Assembly: GCF_003935425.1 (NCBI RefSeq)
Contig: NZ_RHQN01000003.1
Location: 558,001 to 622,000 of the forward strand
Direction: 5' to 3'
From: Pseudomonas sp. v388
GTDB lineage: Bacteria; Pseudomonadota; Gammaproteobacteria; Pseudomonadales; Pseudomonadaceae
Length of the DNA: 64,000 bases
Shown: piece after piece, positions 9,566-18,698 of the stretch
Numbering within the stretch: position 1 is the first letter of the stretch
Layout: each line of letters starts with the position of its first letter
Notes under the pieces: generated by a model
Seen by the model: only the letters and a program-made list of their open reading frames with translations
What the model was told of the DNA's origin: nothing
Database searches by the model: none
Position numbers and translations under genes: made by a program

Positions 9566-9837
9566 TGTTCTCTCCTGAGATATCGATTACCAGTGATCGT
9601 CGACCGAACTTCGACGCACTTTCTGTGATTGCTCAACGACCTGATAAAGGTTTACCGAGCAATGAAACCGACGTTACTCAGGAGCGGCCTCGCGCTTGCA
9701 ATACATGAATATATTGATCAACTTAAAGACAGAACCTACACCTGCTTCGGACATCAAGAGTTGATCTGTAGTCCTGCGCCTCAACGCGGTCAGATATCGC
9801 GGCCTGCACAGTCACAAATCCATAACCCCTCTGCCAC
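9566..9837. other. Intergenic region before the glycosyltransferase
   Basis: No convincing gene is seen. A short open frame (9629-9874) overlaps the glycosyltransferase start, lacks a Shine-Dalgarno and looks non-coding. The promoters of the FlhE-like gene and of the glycosyltransferase must lie here. Confidence 0.4.
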
Positions 9838-11079
9838 ATGCCCGACACGCAACCCACGCAGACTGCTGCCATGAGCAAATCTCTTCATGTCACCCTCATC
9901 ACTGAAACTTTTTCTCCCGAGATCAATGGCGTCGCCAATACGCTGGGGCGGCTTTGCGACGGGCTGCGGTTGCGCGGACATCGGGTAGAGCTGGTGCGCC
10001 CGCGCCAGGCCGAGGAAGCCGGAGGCGGCGCAGTGGAGGATTTGCTGTTGTGTCGTGGCTGGCCGATTCCGGGTTATCCGGGGTTGCAGTGGGGCCAATC
10101 TTCGATGCACAAGTTACTACGGCGCTGGCAGCGGCAGCGGCCGGATGTGCTGTACATCGCCACTGAAGGCCCGCTGGGGCTCTCGGCGTTGCGTGCGGCG
10201 AAGCGCCTCGGCATTGCAGTGGTCAGCGGCTTTCATACCAATTTCCCGCAATACACCCAGCAATACGGCATGGGGTTCATCACTCGTCTGGTGACGCACT
10301 ATTTGCGCTGGTTCCACAACCGTTCACGAGTCACCCTGGTGCCCAGCGTCAGTCAGAAGATGGAACTGGAGCGACGGGGTTTCGAGCGGATCGAGCTGTT
10401 GTCCCGTGGCGTCGACAGCCAGCTGTTCCACCCGGCCAAACGCTCGCAGTCATTGCGCGAAAGCTGGGGGCTGCAAGCGGATGACATTGCGGTGCTGCAC
10501 GTCGGGCGCCTGGCGCCGGAGAAGAATCTGGGGCTGTTGCAGACCGCTTTCGAGGCGTTGCAGACCGGCTATCCGCAGCGCAATCTGCAGCTGGTCATCG
10601 TTGGCGACGGCCCGCAGCGTGCGGCGATGGAGCAGCAGATGCCGGAAGCGGTGTTCTGTGGCACCCGGCGTGGCGAGGATCTGGCGATGCATTACGCATC
10701 CGGCGACATGTTCCTGTTCCCCAGCCTGACTGAAACCTTCGGCAACGTGGTGCTGGAAGCGCTCGCCTCGGGGCTGGGTGTGGTGGCCTATGACGAGGCC
10801 GCCGCCGGCCAGCACATCCGCCACGGCCACAACGGTGCGTTGGCAATGCCGGGCGACGAAGAGGCTTTCGTCGACGCCGCCCGCTGGTTGCTGGAGGACG
10901 GCGAAACCCTGCGCCGGGTCCGCCTCAACGCCCGGCAACATGCCAGTCGCCAGGGCTGGAGCGCAATCATCGAACAATTCGAGCGCCAGCTGTTCAACGC
11001 CTGCCCGACTCAGAATGCGCCTGCACCGGCAATACCCGGGCCAGTTATCAGATCCGGGTCGTCAGCGCCGCTCGAATGA
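9838..11079 (+). CDS. Glycosyltransferase family 4 (GT-B)
   Basis: A 413-residue retaining glycosyltransferase. The N-terminal domain begins VTLITETFSPEINGVANTL with an HTNFPQY segment. The C-terminal nucleotide-sugar domain has HVGRLAPEKNL (about 222-232) and the EX7E-type motif ETFGNVVLEALASG. It is close to bacterial mannosyl/glucosyltransferases that glycosylate diacylglycerol or other lipids, but the substrate cannot be read from sequence. Starts at 9838 and 9871 are both possible; neither has a good Shine-Dalgarno. Gpx follows on the other strand. Confidence 0.85.
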   Translation: MPDTQPTQTAAMSKSLHVTLITETFSPEINGVANTLGRLCDGLRLRGHRVELVRPRQAEEAGGGAVEDLLLCRGWPIPGYPGLQWGQSSMHKLLRRWQRQRPDVLYIATEGPLGLSALRAAKRLGIAVVSGFHTNFPQYTQQYGMGFITRLVTHYLRWFHNRSRVTLVPSVSQKMELERRGFERIELLSRGVDSQLFHPAKRSQSLRESWGLQADDIAVLHVGRLAPEKNLGLLQTAFEALQTGYPQRNLQLVIVGDGPQRAAMEQQMPEAVFCGTRRGEDLAMHYASGDMFLFPSLTETFGNVVLEALASGLGVVAYDEAAAGQHIRHGHNGALAMPGDEEAFVDAARWLLEDGETLRRVRLNARQHASRQGWSAIIEQFERQLFNACPTQNAPAPAIPGPVIRSGSSAPLE

Positions 11080-11142
11080 ACGCGTGGCAAGGAAATTTGC
11101 GCTGCTGATGCCGGGCGGATCGAATCCGCCCGGCGGCCTGGG

Positions 11143-11631
11143 TCAGGGGTGCGCCAGGGCTTTCTCGATCGCCTGGATCACGGCCGGATCATCCGGCGCC
11201 GTGCGTGGCGAGAACCGGGCGATGACCGCGCCATTCTTGCCGACCAGGAATTTCTCGAAGTTCCAGGTGATGTCGCCTGGAAACTCGGCGCCTTCGCCCG
11301 CCAGCAGGCGGTACAGCGGATGGCGATGCGCACCGTTGACTTCCAGCTTCTCGCCCAGCGGGAATGTCACCCCGTAATTGAGCTGACAGAACGACTGGAT
11401 CTCGCTCTCGGAGCCTGGCTCCTGCCCCGCGAACTGGTTGCAGGGCAAGCCGAGCACCGCGAAGTCCTTGCCCTTGTATTGTTCGTAGAGGTTTTCAAGC
11501 GCGGCGTATTGCGGGGTCAGCCCGCATTTGGACGCGACGTTCACCACCAGCACTACTTTGTTCCTGAAAGGCGCCAGCGGCAGGTCCTGCCCGTCCAGCG
11601 CTTTCAATGTGATGTCGTGAAATGCACTCAT
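11143..11631 (-). CDS. Glutathione peroxidase (Cys type)
   Basis: A 162-residue thiol peroxidase. The active Cys is in NVASKCGLTPQY (about residue 37), with the Gln in LPCNQFAGQEPG and the Trp in TWNFEKFLV completing the triad. It reduces peroxides in the cytoplasm, and such Cys-type enzymes usually use thioredoxin. The start at 11631 has AAGGGGGTG upstream; the longer upstream frame is not typical. Confidence 0.93.
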   Translation of the reverse strand: MSAFHDITLKALDGQDLPLAPFRNKVVLVVNVASKCGLTPQYAALENLYEQYKGKDFAVLGLPCNQFAGQEPGSESEIQSFCQLNYGVTFPLGEKLEVNGAHRHPLYRLLAGEGAEFPGDITWNFEKFLVGKNGAVIARFSPRTAPDDPAVIQAIEKALAHP

Positions 11632-11763
11632 GAAACACCCCCTTGCAGCCAAATCCCGGAAGCCAGAGCCTGAAAAGGCGCCGAGGCCGGCCGCGTAACG
11701 AAGTCTCGTCATCGCAGGCCAACCAGAGCGCCTGTGTCAGCGACCTGAGCTTAGCAGGACAAA

Positions 11764-12249
11764 TCAGTGCTGATGACCGCCTTCACCGTGGATGTGGCCG
11801 TGAGCCATTTCTTCGGCGCTGGCGTCACGAATGCTGACGACCTTCACTTCGAAGTTCAGGCGCTGGCCGGCCAGCGGGTGGTTGCCGTCAACGGTAACGT
11901 CATCACCGTCCAGGTCACGGATGGTCACGATCTGCATGCTGCCGTCCGGACCGGAGGCGTGGAACTGCATGCCGACTTCGAGTTCGTCGACACCTTCGAA
12001 CATGCTGCGGCTCAGGGTGCTGACCAGTTCGGCGGAATATTCGCCGTAGGCGTCTTCCGGCTCGATGGCGACTTTCAGTTCGTCACCGACGTCCTTGCCA
12101 TCCAGCGCTTTTTCAAGACCCGGGATGATGTTACCCGCACCTTGCAGGTAAACCAGCGGCGCGCCGCCGGCGGAGCTGTCGATGACCTCACCAGCGTCGT
12201 TGGTCAGGGTATAGTCAATGGAGACAGCCTTATTGGCGGCAATCGGCAT
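11764..12249 (-). CDS. slyD: FKBP-type peptidyl-prolyl isomerase SlyD
   Basis: A 161-residue SlyD. The FKBP half is split by the IF chaperone insert, with DYTLTNDAGEVIDSS, then GAGNIIPGLEKALDGK, then the insert from about residue 70 to 125. The tail is short and His-rich (HGHIHGEGGHQH) and could bind nickel or zinc. It assists protein folding and metal supply. The start MPIAANKAVSIDY fits the family; upstream frame sequence is antisense to other signals. Confidence 0.93.
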   Translation of the reverse strand: MPIAANKAVSIDYTLTNDAGEVIDSSAGGAPLVYLQGAGNIIPGLEKALDGKDVGDELKVAIEPEDAYGEYSAELVSTLSRSMFEGVDELEVGMQFHASGPDGSMQIVTIRDLDGDDVTVDGNHPLAGQRLNFEVKVVSIRDASAEEMAHGHIHGEGGHQH

Positions 12250-12339
12250 GGGAGCAGGACCTTTGCTTTGGATTGAAGAACGGGCAAGTTTAACCAAGCC
12301 CTCGCTCGAAAGCGAACGCAACTCTGACAAACGGCCCGC

Positions 12340-12567
12340 ATGAAAAATTCCCTTCTGGTCGGTTTCAGGCAAGACGAAGACGGTCATTGGGTCGCCCTGC
12401 TGTCCTGTGGCCACACCCAGCATCTGCGCCATCAGCCGCCGTGGCAGTCACGTCCGTGGGTACTGGACCCTGTGCAGCGCCGGCAAAAAATAGGTCAGGG
12501 CTTTCACTGCGGCTGGTGTGCGAACGCAGCGGATAACGATAGTCTTGTCGACGAGACGCCGCATTAG
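12340..12567 (+). CDS. DUF3565 family zinc-ribbon-like protein
   Basis: A 75-residue protein with the DUF3565 pattern: DEDGHWVALLSCGHTQHLRH near the N-terminus and FHCGWC further on. Two cysteines in CGWC, one in SCGH and several histidines suggest a metal site. Function is unknown. It is divergent from slyD and sits just upstream of pta, where I recall ackA in Pseudomonas aeruginosa. Confidence 0.8.
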   Translation: MKNSLLVGFRQDEDGHWVALLSCGHTQHLRHQPPWQSRPWVLDPVQRRQKIGQGFHCGWCANAADNDSLVDETPH

Positions 12568-12643
12568 ACGGTGTCCTGCCATTTTCCGGTCGTGACGCTG
12601 AGCAATCGCGCCGACCCTTGCACTGCTCAATCGAGAAGCCAGT

Positions 12644-14734
12644 ATGCAGACGTTTTTCATTGCCCCGACCGACTTCGGCGTTGGGTTGACTTCCATCAGC
12701 CTGGGCCTGGTGCGCACCCTGGAACGCGCGGGCCTGAAGGTCGGGTTCTTCAAGCCGATCGCCCAGCCGCATCCCGGTGACCTGGGCCCTGAGCGCTCGA
12801 CCGAACTGGTGGCCCGCACCCACGGTCTCAAGCCGCCCAAGCCGCTGGGGCTGGCGCATGTCGAACGCATGCTGGGCGACGGCCAACTGGATGAGCTGCT
12901 GGAAGAAATCATTACCCTCTATCAGCAGGCCGCCGTGGGAAAGGACGTGCTGATCGTCGAAGGCATGGTGCCGACCCGCAACGCAAGCTATGCCGCGCGG
13001 GTCAACCTGCACCTGGCCAAGAGCCTGGATGCCGAAGTGATCCTGGTGTCCGCGCCGGAAAACGAAGTGCTCACCGAGCTTTCCGGGCGGGTCGAGTTGC
13101 AGGCGCAGTTATTCGGCGGCCCGAAAGATCCCAAGGTGCTGGGCGTGATCCTCAACAAGGTCCGCACCGAGGAAACCATGGAGGAGTTTGCCACGCGCTT
13201 GAAGGAGCACTCTCCGCTACTGCGCAGCGGCGACTTTCGCTTGCTGGGCTGCATTCCGTTCCAGGCCGATCTGAACGCGCCGCGCACCCGCGATGTGGCC
13301 GAGTTGCTGGGCGCCCAGGTAATCAACGCCGGTGATTACGATCAACGGCGCATGTCGAGAATCATCATTTGTGCGCGCACCGTGCTCAACACCGTGCCGC
13401 TGCTCAAGCCGGGAGTGTTGGTGGTAACGCCGGGCGACCGCGACGACATCATTCTGGCCGTGAGCATGGCCGCCATGAACGGCGTGCCGTTGGCCGGACT
13501 GCTGCTGACCAGCGACACCGTGCCTGACCCGCGCATCATGGAGCTGTGTCGCGGCGCGTTGCAGGCCGGGTTGCCGGTACTGTCAGTGAGCACCGGCTCT
13601 TACGACACCGCCAATCAGCTCAACCAGTTGAACAAGGAAATTCCCATCGATGACCGCGAGCGGGCCGAGATCATCACTGATTTCGTCGCCAGCCATCTGG
13701 ACGCGGACTGGCTGCACCAGCGTTGCGGCACGCCGCGCGAGCTGCGCCTGTCTCCGGCGGTGTTTCGCTATCAACTGATCCAGCGTGCCCAGGCCGCCAA
13801 CAAACGCATCGTGCTGCCGGAAGGCAACGAGCCGCTGATCATACAGGCCGCAGCCACTTGCCAGGCGCGGGGCATTGCCCGCTGCGTGCTGCTCGCCAAG
13901 CCGGAAGAAGTCCACGCGATAGCCAAGGCGCAAGGCATCGAGTTGCCGCCGGGGCTGGAGATTCTCGACCCTGACCTGATTCGCGAGCGCTATGTCACGC
14001 CCATGGTCGAGCTGCGCAGAAACAAAGGCTTGAACGAACCCATGGCCGAGCAGCAGCTGGAAGATCCGGTGGTGATCGGCACCGTCATGCTGGCCCTTGA
14101 TGAGGTCGACGGGCTGGTGTCGGGTGTCGTGCATTCCACTGCCAACACCATTCGTCCTGCCCTGCAACTGATCAAGACTGCGCCGGGCTGCACGCTGGTG
14201 TCGTCGGTGTTTTTCATGCTGTTTCCCGAGCAGGTGCTGGTCTACGGCGACTGCATCATGAACCCGCACCCCAGCGCCGCCGACCTGGCCGAGATCGCAC
14301 TACAGAGCGCCGGTTCAGCCGTGGCATTCGGCATCTCGCCGCGGGTGGCGATGATCAGTTACTCCAGCGGCAACTCGGCCAGCGGTGAGGAAGTGGAGAA
14401 GGTTCGCGAAGCGACCTTGCTGGCTCGCGAAGCCCAGCGCGACCTGCTGATCGACGGGCCGTTGCAGTATGATGCCGCCGCCAACGAAAACGTCGCCCGG
14501 CAACTGGCGCCGGACAGTCAGGTCGCCGGTCGCGCCAATGTGTTCGTGTTCCCGGACCTGAACACCGGCAACACCACCTACAAGGCGGTGCAGCGCAGCG
14601 CCGACTGCGTGAGCCTGGGGCCGATGCTGCAAGGCCTGCGCAAGCCGGTCAACGACTTGCCGCGCGGCGCCCAGGTCGACGACATCGTCTACACCATCGC
14701 CCTGACCGCCATTCAGGCCGACACACTTTCCTGA
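12644..14734 (+). CDS. pta: Phosphate acetyltransferase
   Basis: A 696-residue long-form Pta that interconverts acetyl-CoA and acetyl phosphate. The order is an N-terminal P-loop-like (BioD-type) domain starting MQTFFIAPTDFGVGLTSISL, a central DRTGG domain (about 210-320), and the catalytic PTA domain from about residue 370 (RIVLPEGNEPLIIQAA, then GLVSGVVHSTANTIRPAL and NTGNTTYKAVQR). No acetate kinase gene is adjacent or elsewhere in the window. Confidence 0.96.
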   Translation: MQTFFIAPTDFGVGLTSISLGLVRTLERAGLKVGFFKPIAQPHPGDLGPERSTELVARTHGLKPPKPLGLAHVERMLGDGQLDELLEEIITLYQQAAVGKDVLIVEGMVPTRNASYAARVNLHLAKSLDAEVILVSAPENEVLTELSGRVELQAQLFGGPKDPKVLGVILNKVRTEETMEEFATRLKEHSPLLRSGDFRLLGCIPFQADLNAPRTRDVAELLGAQVINAGDYDQRRMSRIIICARTVLNTVPLLKPGVLVVTPGDRDDIILAVSMAAMNGVPLAGLLLTSDTVPDPRIMELCRGALQAGLPVLSVSTGSYDTANQLNQLNKEIPIDDRERAEIITDFVASHLDADWLHQRCGTPRELRLSPAVFRYQLIQRAQAANKRIVLPEGNEPLIIQAAATCQARGIARCVLLAKPEEVHAIAKAQGIELPPGLEILDPDLIRERYVTPMVELRRNKGLNEPMAEQQLEDPVVIGTVMLALDEVDGLVSGVVHSTANTIRPALQLIKTAPGCTLVSSVFFMLFPEQVLVYGDCIMNPHPSAADLAEIALQSAGSAVAFGISPRVAMISYSSGNSASGEEVEKVREATLLAREAQRDLLIDGPLQYDAAANENVARQLAPDSQVAGRANVFVFPDLNTGNTTYKAVQRSADCVSLGPMLQGLRKPVNDLPRGAQVDDIVYTIALTAIQADTLS

Positions 14735-14800
14735 TACACACACAGGACGCCGCAGACTCGGCTTGCGGCGTTCACATTATTTTTCGGAGTCTGGTCCTTC

Positions 14801-15706
14801 ATGGATTTCCTGCCTGCCCCATTGCGCGGCGTTATTGCCTCGCTGCTGTTGGCGCTCAATACCGTGCTGCTCTGTTCGGTGTTGTTCGTGGTCACGATCT
14901 TCAAGATCTGCCTGCCGTTCAGAGCCGCCCAACGTTTCACTGACTGGCTGATGAGCCACATCCAGGAAACCTGGATCGGCAACAACAACGCCTGGATTCG
15001 CCTGCTGGGCCACACCCGCTGGCATCTGTCCGGGCTGGAGGGGCTGGACTATCGCCATTCGTATCTGGTGACCAGCAATCATCAGAGCTGGGTCGACATC
15101 ATGGTGTTGCAGTACCTGCTCAACCGCCGGATCCGGCCGCTGAAATTCTTCCTCAAACAGGAGCTGATCTGGGTGCCGGTGATTGGCCTGGCGTGGTGGG
15201 CACTGGGCTTTCCGTTCATGAAGCGCTACTCCAAGGCGTACCTGGCCAAGCATCCGGAAAAGAAAGGCAAGGACCTGGAAACCACCCGCCGCACCTGCGC
15301 GAAGTTTCGCCATAACCCGGTGGGCATTTTCAACTTTGCCGAGGGCACGCGGTTTACCCCAGCCAAGCACGCCGAGCAGAACTCACCGTTCCGCCATTTG
15401 CTCAAGCCCAAGGCCGGCGGTATTGCGTTCGTGCTGGATGCGATGGGCGATCAGTTGGAATCGATCGTCAACGTGACGCTCTACTATCCGGGCGGGCGCC
15501 CTGGTTATTGGGATTTGCTGTGCGGCAACGTCAAGGAAGTGGTCGCGCACTTCCAGGAGATCAAGATCCCGGCCGAGTTCGTCGGCAGGAATTACGATCA
15601 GGATCAGGAATACCGTTCGGCCTTCCAGTTGTGGATCAACACGCTGTGGGAAGAGAAAGACAAGTTGCTGGAACGGATGGAGCAGGAACACCCGCCAAAG
15701 CGGTGA
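14801..15706 (+). CDS. Lysophospholipid-type acyltransferase (YihG/PlsC family)
   Basis: A 301-residue membrane acyltransferase. A hydrophobic segment at about 8-35 is followed by the catalytic HX4D motif NHQSWVDIMV (about residue 90) and the acceptor motif FAEGTRF (about residue 182). It probably acylates 1-acyl-sn-glycerol 3-phosphate or a related lysophospholipid. It follows pta by 66 bp in the same direction. A second, different acyltransferase lies at 42334. Confidence 0.87.
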   Translation: MDFLPAPLRGVIASLLLALNTVLLCSVLFVVTIFKICLPFRAAQRFTDWLMSHIQETWIGNNNAWIRLLGHTRWHLSGLEGLDYRHSYLVTSNHQSWVDIMVLQYLLNRRIRPLKFFLKQELIWVPVIGLAWWALGFPFMKRYSKAYLAKHPEKKGKDLETTRRTCAKFRHNPVGIFNFAEGTRFTPAKHAEQNSPFRHLLKPKAGGIAFVLDAMGDQLESIVNVTLYYPGGRPGYWDLLCGNVKEVVAHFQEIKIPAEFVGRNYDQDQEYRSAFQLWINTLWEEKDKLLERMEQEHPPKR

Positions 15707-15738
15707 AATCTTTAGGGGCTGTGGGAGCTGTGAAATCT

Positions 15739-15842
15739 GTGGGAGCGGACTTGTCCGCGAAAGGGCCTGTGCCGTCAAAACATTTTCATGGTCTGCACAA
15801 ACGCCTTCGCGAGCAAGCGGAACGCCGCCCGGTCGCTCCTAC
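15739..15842. repeat. REP-like palindromic region
   Basis: GTGGGAGCGGACTTGTCCGC opens the element at 15739 and CTTCGCGAGCAAGCGGAACG lies near its end, a second REP subtype (with GTAGGAGC/CGAAGGCG ends) in a convergent intergenic gap. The 3' half shares AGCGGAACGCCGCCCGGT-type sequence with the elements at 30711 and 58622. Confidence 0.7.
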
Positions 15843-15854
15843 GTGGATTAATCG

Positions 15855-16559
15855 TTACTGCTGATATTGCTCGTACTGCTGACCCGGAATCGGCTTGAGG
15901 TTGACCTCGACGCGGCGGTTCTGGGCGCGGCCGTTGACGTCGGCATTGCTGGCGATCGGTTGATCCGGGCCGGCACCGCGGACCGACAGGTGCGTCTGGT
16001 CGACACCTTGGGAAGTCAGATAGGTCGCCACACTCTGGGCGCGCTGCAACGACAGATCCATGTTGTGCTGGCGGCTGCCGGTGCTGTCGGTGTAGCCAAT
16101 GATTTCGATGTTGTTCTGGCTGAACTGCTTGAGCGAGCCGGCCAGGTTATTGAGCGGCGAATAGAAGCTGCTGGCGATAGCCGACGAATCGGTGGCAAAG
16201 GTGATGTTGCCCGGCATGATCAGCTTGATCTGGTCGCCCTGGCGCTGCACTTCGACACCGGTGTTGGCCATGCTGGCGCGCAGTGCCGCTTCCTGCTTGT
16301 CGGCATAATAACCGTAACCTGCCGATGCGGCGCCGGCCACGGCTGCGCCGATCAGCGCGCCTTTGCCGCGGTTGTTATGGTCGATGGCGGCACCGGCCAC
16401 TGCGCCCGCCAAGGCCCCCAGACCGCCGTACTTGGCGGTTTTGCTCATGCCGCCGGAGTTCTGTGTCTGGCCTTGATTGTCATACGGGTTGGTGGATGCA
16501 CATCCCGACAGCATGGCTACAGCGGTGGCAGCCAGAATCATACGGCGCGAGGTCAACAT
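15855..16559 (-). CDS. OmpA-family outer-membrane lipoprotein
   Basis: A 234-residue protein. A lipoprotein signal ends in MLSGC (Cys at about residue 20). A glycine-zipper region follows (about 44-88, KYGGLGALAGAVAGAAIDH), then an OmpA-like peptidoglycan-binding domain (about 118-225) with IEIIGYTDSTGSRQHN and NRRVEVNLKP. It should tether the outer membrane to peptidoglycan, like YiaD. The start is preceded by AGGAG. Confidence 0.9.
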   Translation of the reverse strand: MLTSRRMILAATAVAMLSGCASTNPYDNQGQTQNSGGMSKTAKYGGLGALAGAVAGAAIDHNNRGKGALIGAAVAGAASAGYGYYADKQEAALRASMANTGVEVQRQGDQIKLIMPGNITFATDSSAIASSFYSPLNNLAGSLKQFSQNNIEIIGYTDSTGSRQHNMDLSLQRAQSVATYLTSQGVDQTHLSVRGAGPDQPIASNADVNGRAQNRRVEVNLKPIPGQQYEQYQQ

Positions 16560-16660
16560 GAAGGACTCCTGATTTTTTTACGGACGCTAGTGACCCGATT
16601 AGAGCATGGCGCCCGTCAAAAATTCCTTAACTGGCGCTGAACCGGCCGACGGCCGTACTC

Positions 16661-17590
16661 TCAGCGTCGCTCCTCGCGAACGTATGCCTCGCCCAGCGCG
16701 CCCGGCTGGCGACTCGTCTGACGCTTGCTGCCGGCTACCCAGACCATCACCAGCAACGTGACGGCATATGGCGTCATCAGCACGAAGTATTGCGGCAGGC
16801 GCACGCCGGCGGCCGCCAATTGTGGAATTAGCGCTTCGATACCGCCGAACAGCAATGCACCGGCCAGCGCCCGCCACGGTGACCAGCGCGCGAAGATCAC
16901 CAGCGCCACCGCGATCCAGCCGCGACCGCCGGTCATGTCGGCGATCCACATCTTGGTACTGAGCACCGCGATGAAACCGCCCGCCAACCCCATCAAGGCC
17001 GATCCGCCGATGATCGCCAACAGCCGATAGCGAAGCACCGGAATACCCGCTGCATCCGCCGCCTGGGGATTCTCGCCCACGGCACGCAAGCGCAGGCCCG
17101 TGCGGGTCCGGGTCAGCAGCCAGACCACGGCGATCAAAATCACCCCTGTCAGGTACACCAGCGGGTTCTGCACGAACAGCTTGCCAACCACCGGCAATTC
17201 CGACAGCGGCCAGAGTTCGACAGCCTGCAGGCCACTGACCGGACGGTTGGTCCAGCCCAGCACGGTGCCCAGCAGCCCGGTCAGACCCTGGCAGAAAAAC
17301 ACCAGCGCCAAGCCCGCAATCACCTGATTGATGCGCAGCACCAGCACCATCAGCGCAAATAGCAGCGATACCACACCGGCCGCCGCCATCGACGCCAGCA
17401 ACGACAGGCCGGGCAAGCCCAGGCTCAATTGCATGCCGACACCCGCCAGGGCGCCGACCAGCATCAGGCCCTCGGCCCCCAGCGCCAGCACGCCGCTGCG
17501 TTCGATCAGAATCAGGCCCAACGCCGCCAGGGCGAAGGGCACGGCAAAATCCGGGACGCTGCCCAGCCAGTGAGCGATAAGGTCCATCAA
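16661..17590 (-). CDS. BMP-type ABC importer, permease 2
   Basis: A 309-residue inner-membrane permease with eight or more hydrophobic segments, of the RbsC/BmpC-like superfamily (nucleoside/nucleobase importers). The conserved IERSGVLALGAEGLMLVGA start is typical. It is the last gene of the operon and its start overlaps the stop of permease 1 by 4 bases. Together with the ATPase and binding protein it forms the importer. The substrate is inferred from shared regulation with rut. Confidence 0.9.
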   Translation of the reverse strand: MMDLIAHWLGSVPDFAVPFALAALGLILIERSGVLALGAEGLMLVGALAGVGMQLSLGLPGLSLLASMAAAGVVSLLFALMVLVLRINQVIAGLALVFFCQGLTGLLGTVLGWTNRPVSGLQAVELWPLSELPVVGKLFVQNPLVYLTGVILIAVVWLLTRTRTGLRLRAVGENPQAADAAGIPVLRYRLLAIIGGSALMGLAGGFIAVLSTKMWIADMTGGRGWIAVALVIFARWSPWRALAGALLFGGIEALIPQLAAAGVRLPQYFVLMTPYAVTLLVMVWVAGSKRQTSRQPGALGEAYVREERR

Positions 17591-18698
17591 CGGTCTCCGG
17601 CCTGAATGCGGCGCAGGCGGTGGCGAATGAAAAAATCGGATGACGCGACGCAGATCACCAGGATCGCCTGAATGAGCTGCACCATGGAAAACGGGATCTG
17701 GTAGAACACCTGAAGATTGCGCCCGGCCACGAACAGCATGGCCATGAGCAGCGCGACCACCGTGGCGGCCACCGGGTTGTTGCGCGCCAGGAAGGCAATG
17801 AGAATCCCGGAAAAACCGTAGCCCTGGTAGAACGACTGGGTCAGCCGCCCTTCCTGCCCGGCAGTCACGACAAACCCGGCCAGGCCCGCCAGCGCGCGGA
17901 AAGCGCGACGGTGCCGACGATCATCTTCACCACCGGCACGCCAACCGCGCCGGCCACCCGTGGGTTGGCATCCACGAAGCGCAGGTAGAAGCCGCCACGG
18001 GACACGCCGATGAACCACAGCGTCAGCCCGGTGACCAGCAGCGCCACGACAATCGCCAGGTTGTAACCGGCAAACAGGTCCGGCAGGCGCTCGAAACTCT
18101 GGAACGCCGGTGAATAAGGAAAGTTGTCGCGCGGGTCTTTCCAGCTGCCGTAGACCAGATGCAGGAGGAAGTTGGCGGCAATGTAATTGAGCATCAGCGT
18201 CGATATGATCTCGTTGACCTGCCATTTGAGCTTCAACAGGATCGGCCCCAGGCTCCACAGCAGGCCACAGACCAGCGCCGCCAGCATCATCAATGGCAGG
18301 CGCAGAAACCCCGGGCCGATCTGAAACAGCGAAATGGCCGTAGCCCCGATGGCGCCCCAGATCATCTGGCCTTCCAGCCCCAGGTTCCAGAAACGTGCGC
18401 GAAACGCCATGCAACCGGCCAGGCCGACCATGATCATTGGCGAAGCCTGGAACAGCACGGCCTTGAAGTTCTGCGCGTCAAACACGGTCTGCATGACGAA
18501 TTCGTTGAGCAGCTCGCCGGCCGGAACGCCGGCCAGAATCAGGATCACCGTGCAGATCGCCAGGCCCAACAGCAGCGCAGCACCGATGATCAGCGCTTGC
18601 AGTGTCCAAGGCGTCTGTTGCCGTAATTCCAGCGCGTATCGCCGCCCGAGCAAAGGTTGCCGGGCAGACACAGGTTGTTGCAGTGTGGTTTCAGTCAT
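17587..18698 (-). pseudogene. BMP-type ABC importer, permease 1, frameshifted
   Basis: The N-terminal part reads in one frame from 18698 (MTETTLQQPVSARQPLLG) to SVGTVALSA-type sequence near 17900, where the frame turns to ARWRAWPGLS and stops at 17865. The expected continuation, ALAGLAGFVVTAGQEGRLTQ, runs in the next frame to 17587. Loss of one base within the GC repeat at about 17892-17898 explains this. Full length would be about 370 residues. It may be a true mutation or a sequencing error in a GC run; the rest of the operon is intact. If real, the importer is inactive unless frameshifting restores it. Confidence 0.85.

Noticed and set aside
9629-9874. Short frame between the FlhE-like and glycosyltransferase genes
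   Set aside because: No Shine-Dalgarno, overlaps the glycosyltransferase start and shows no coding bias.
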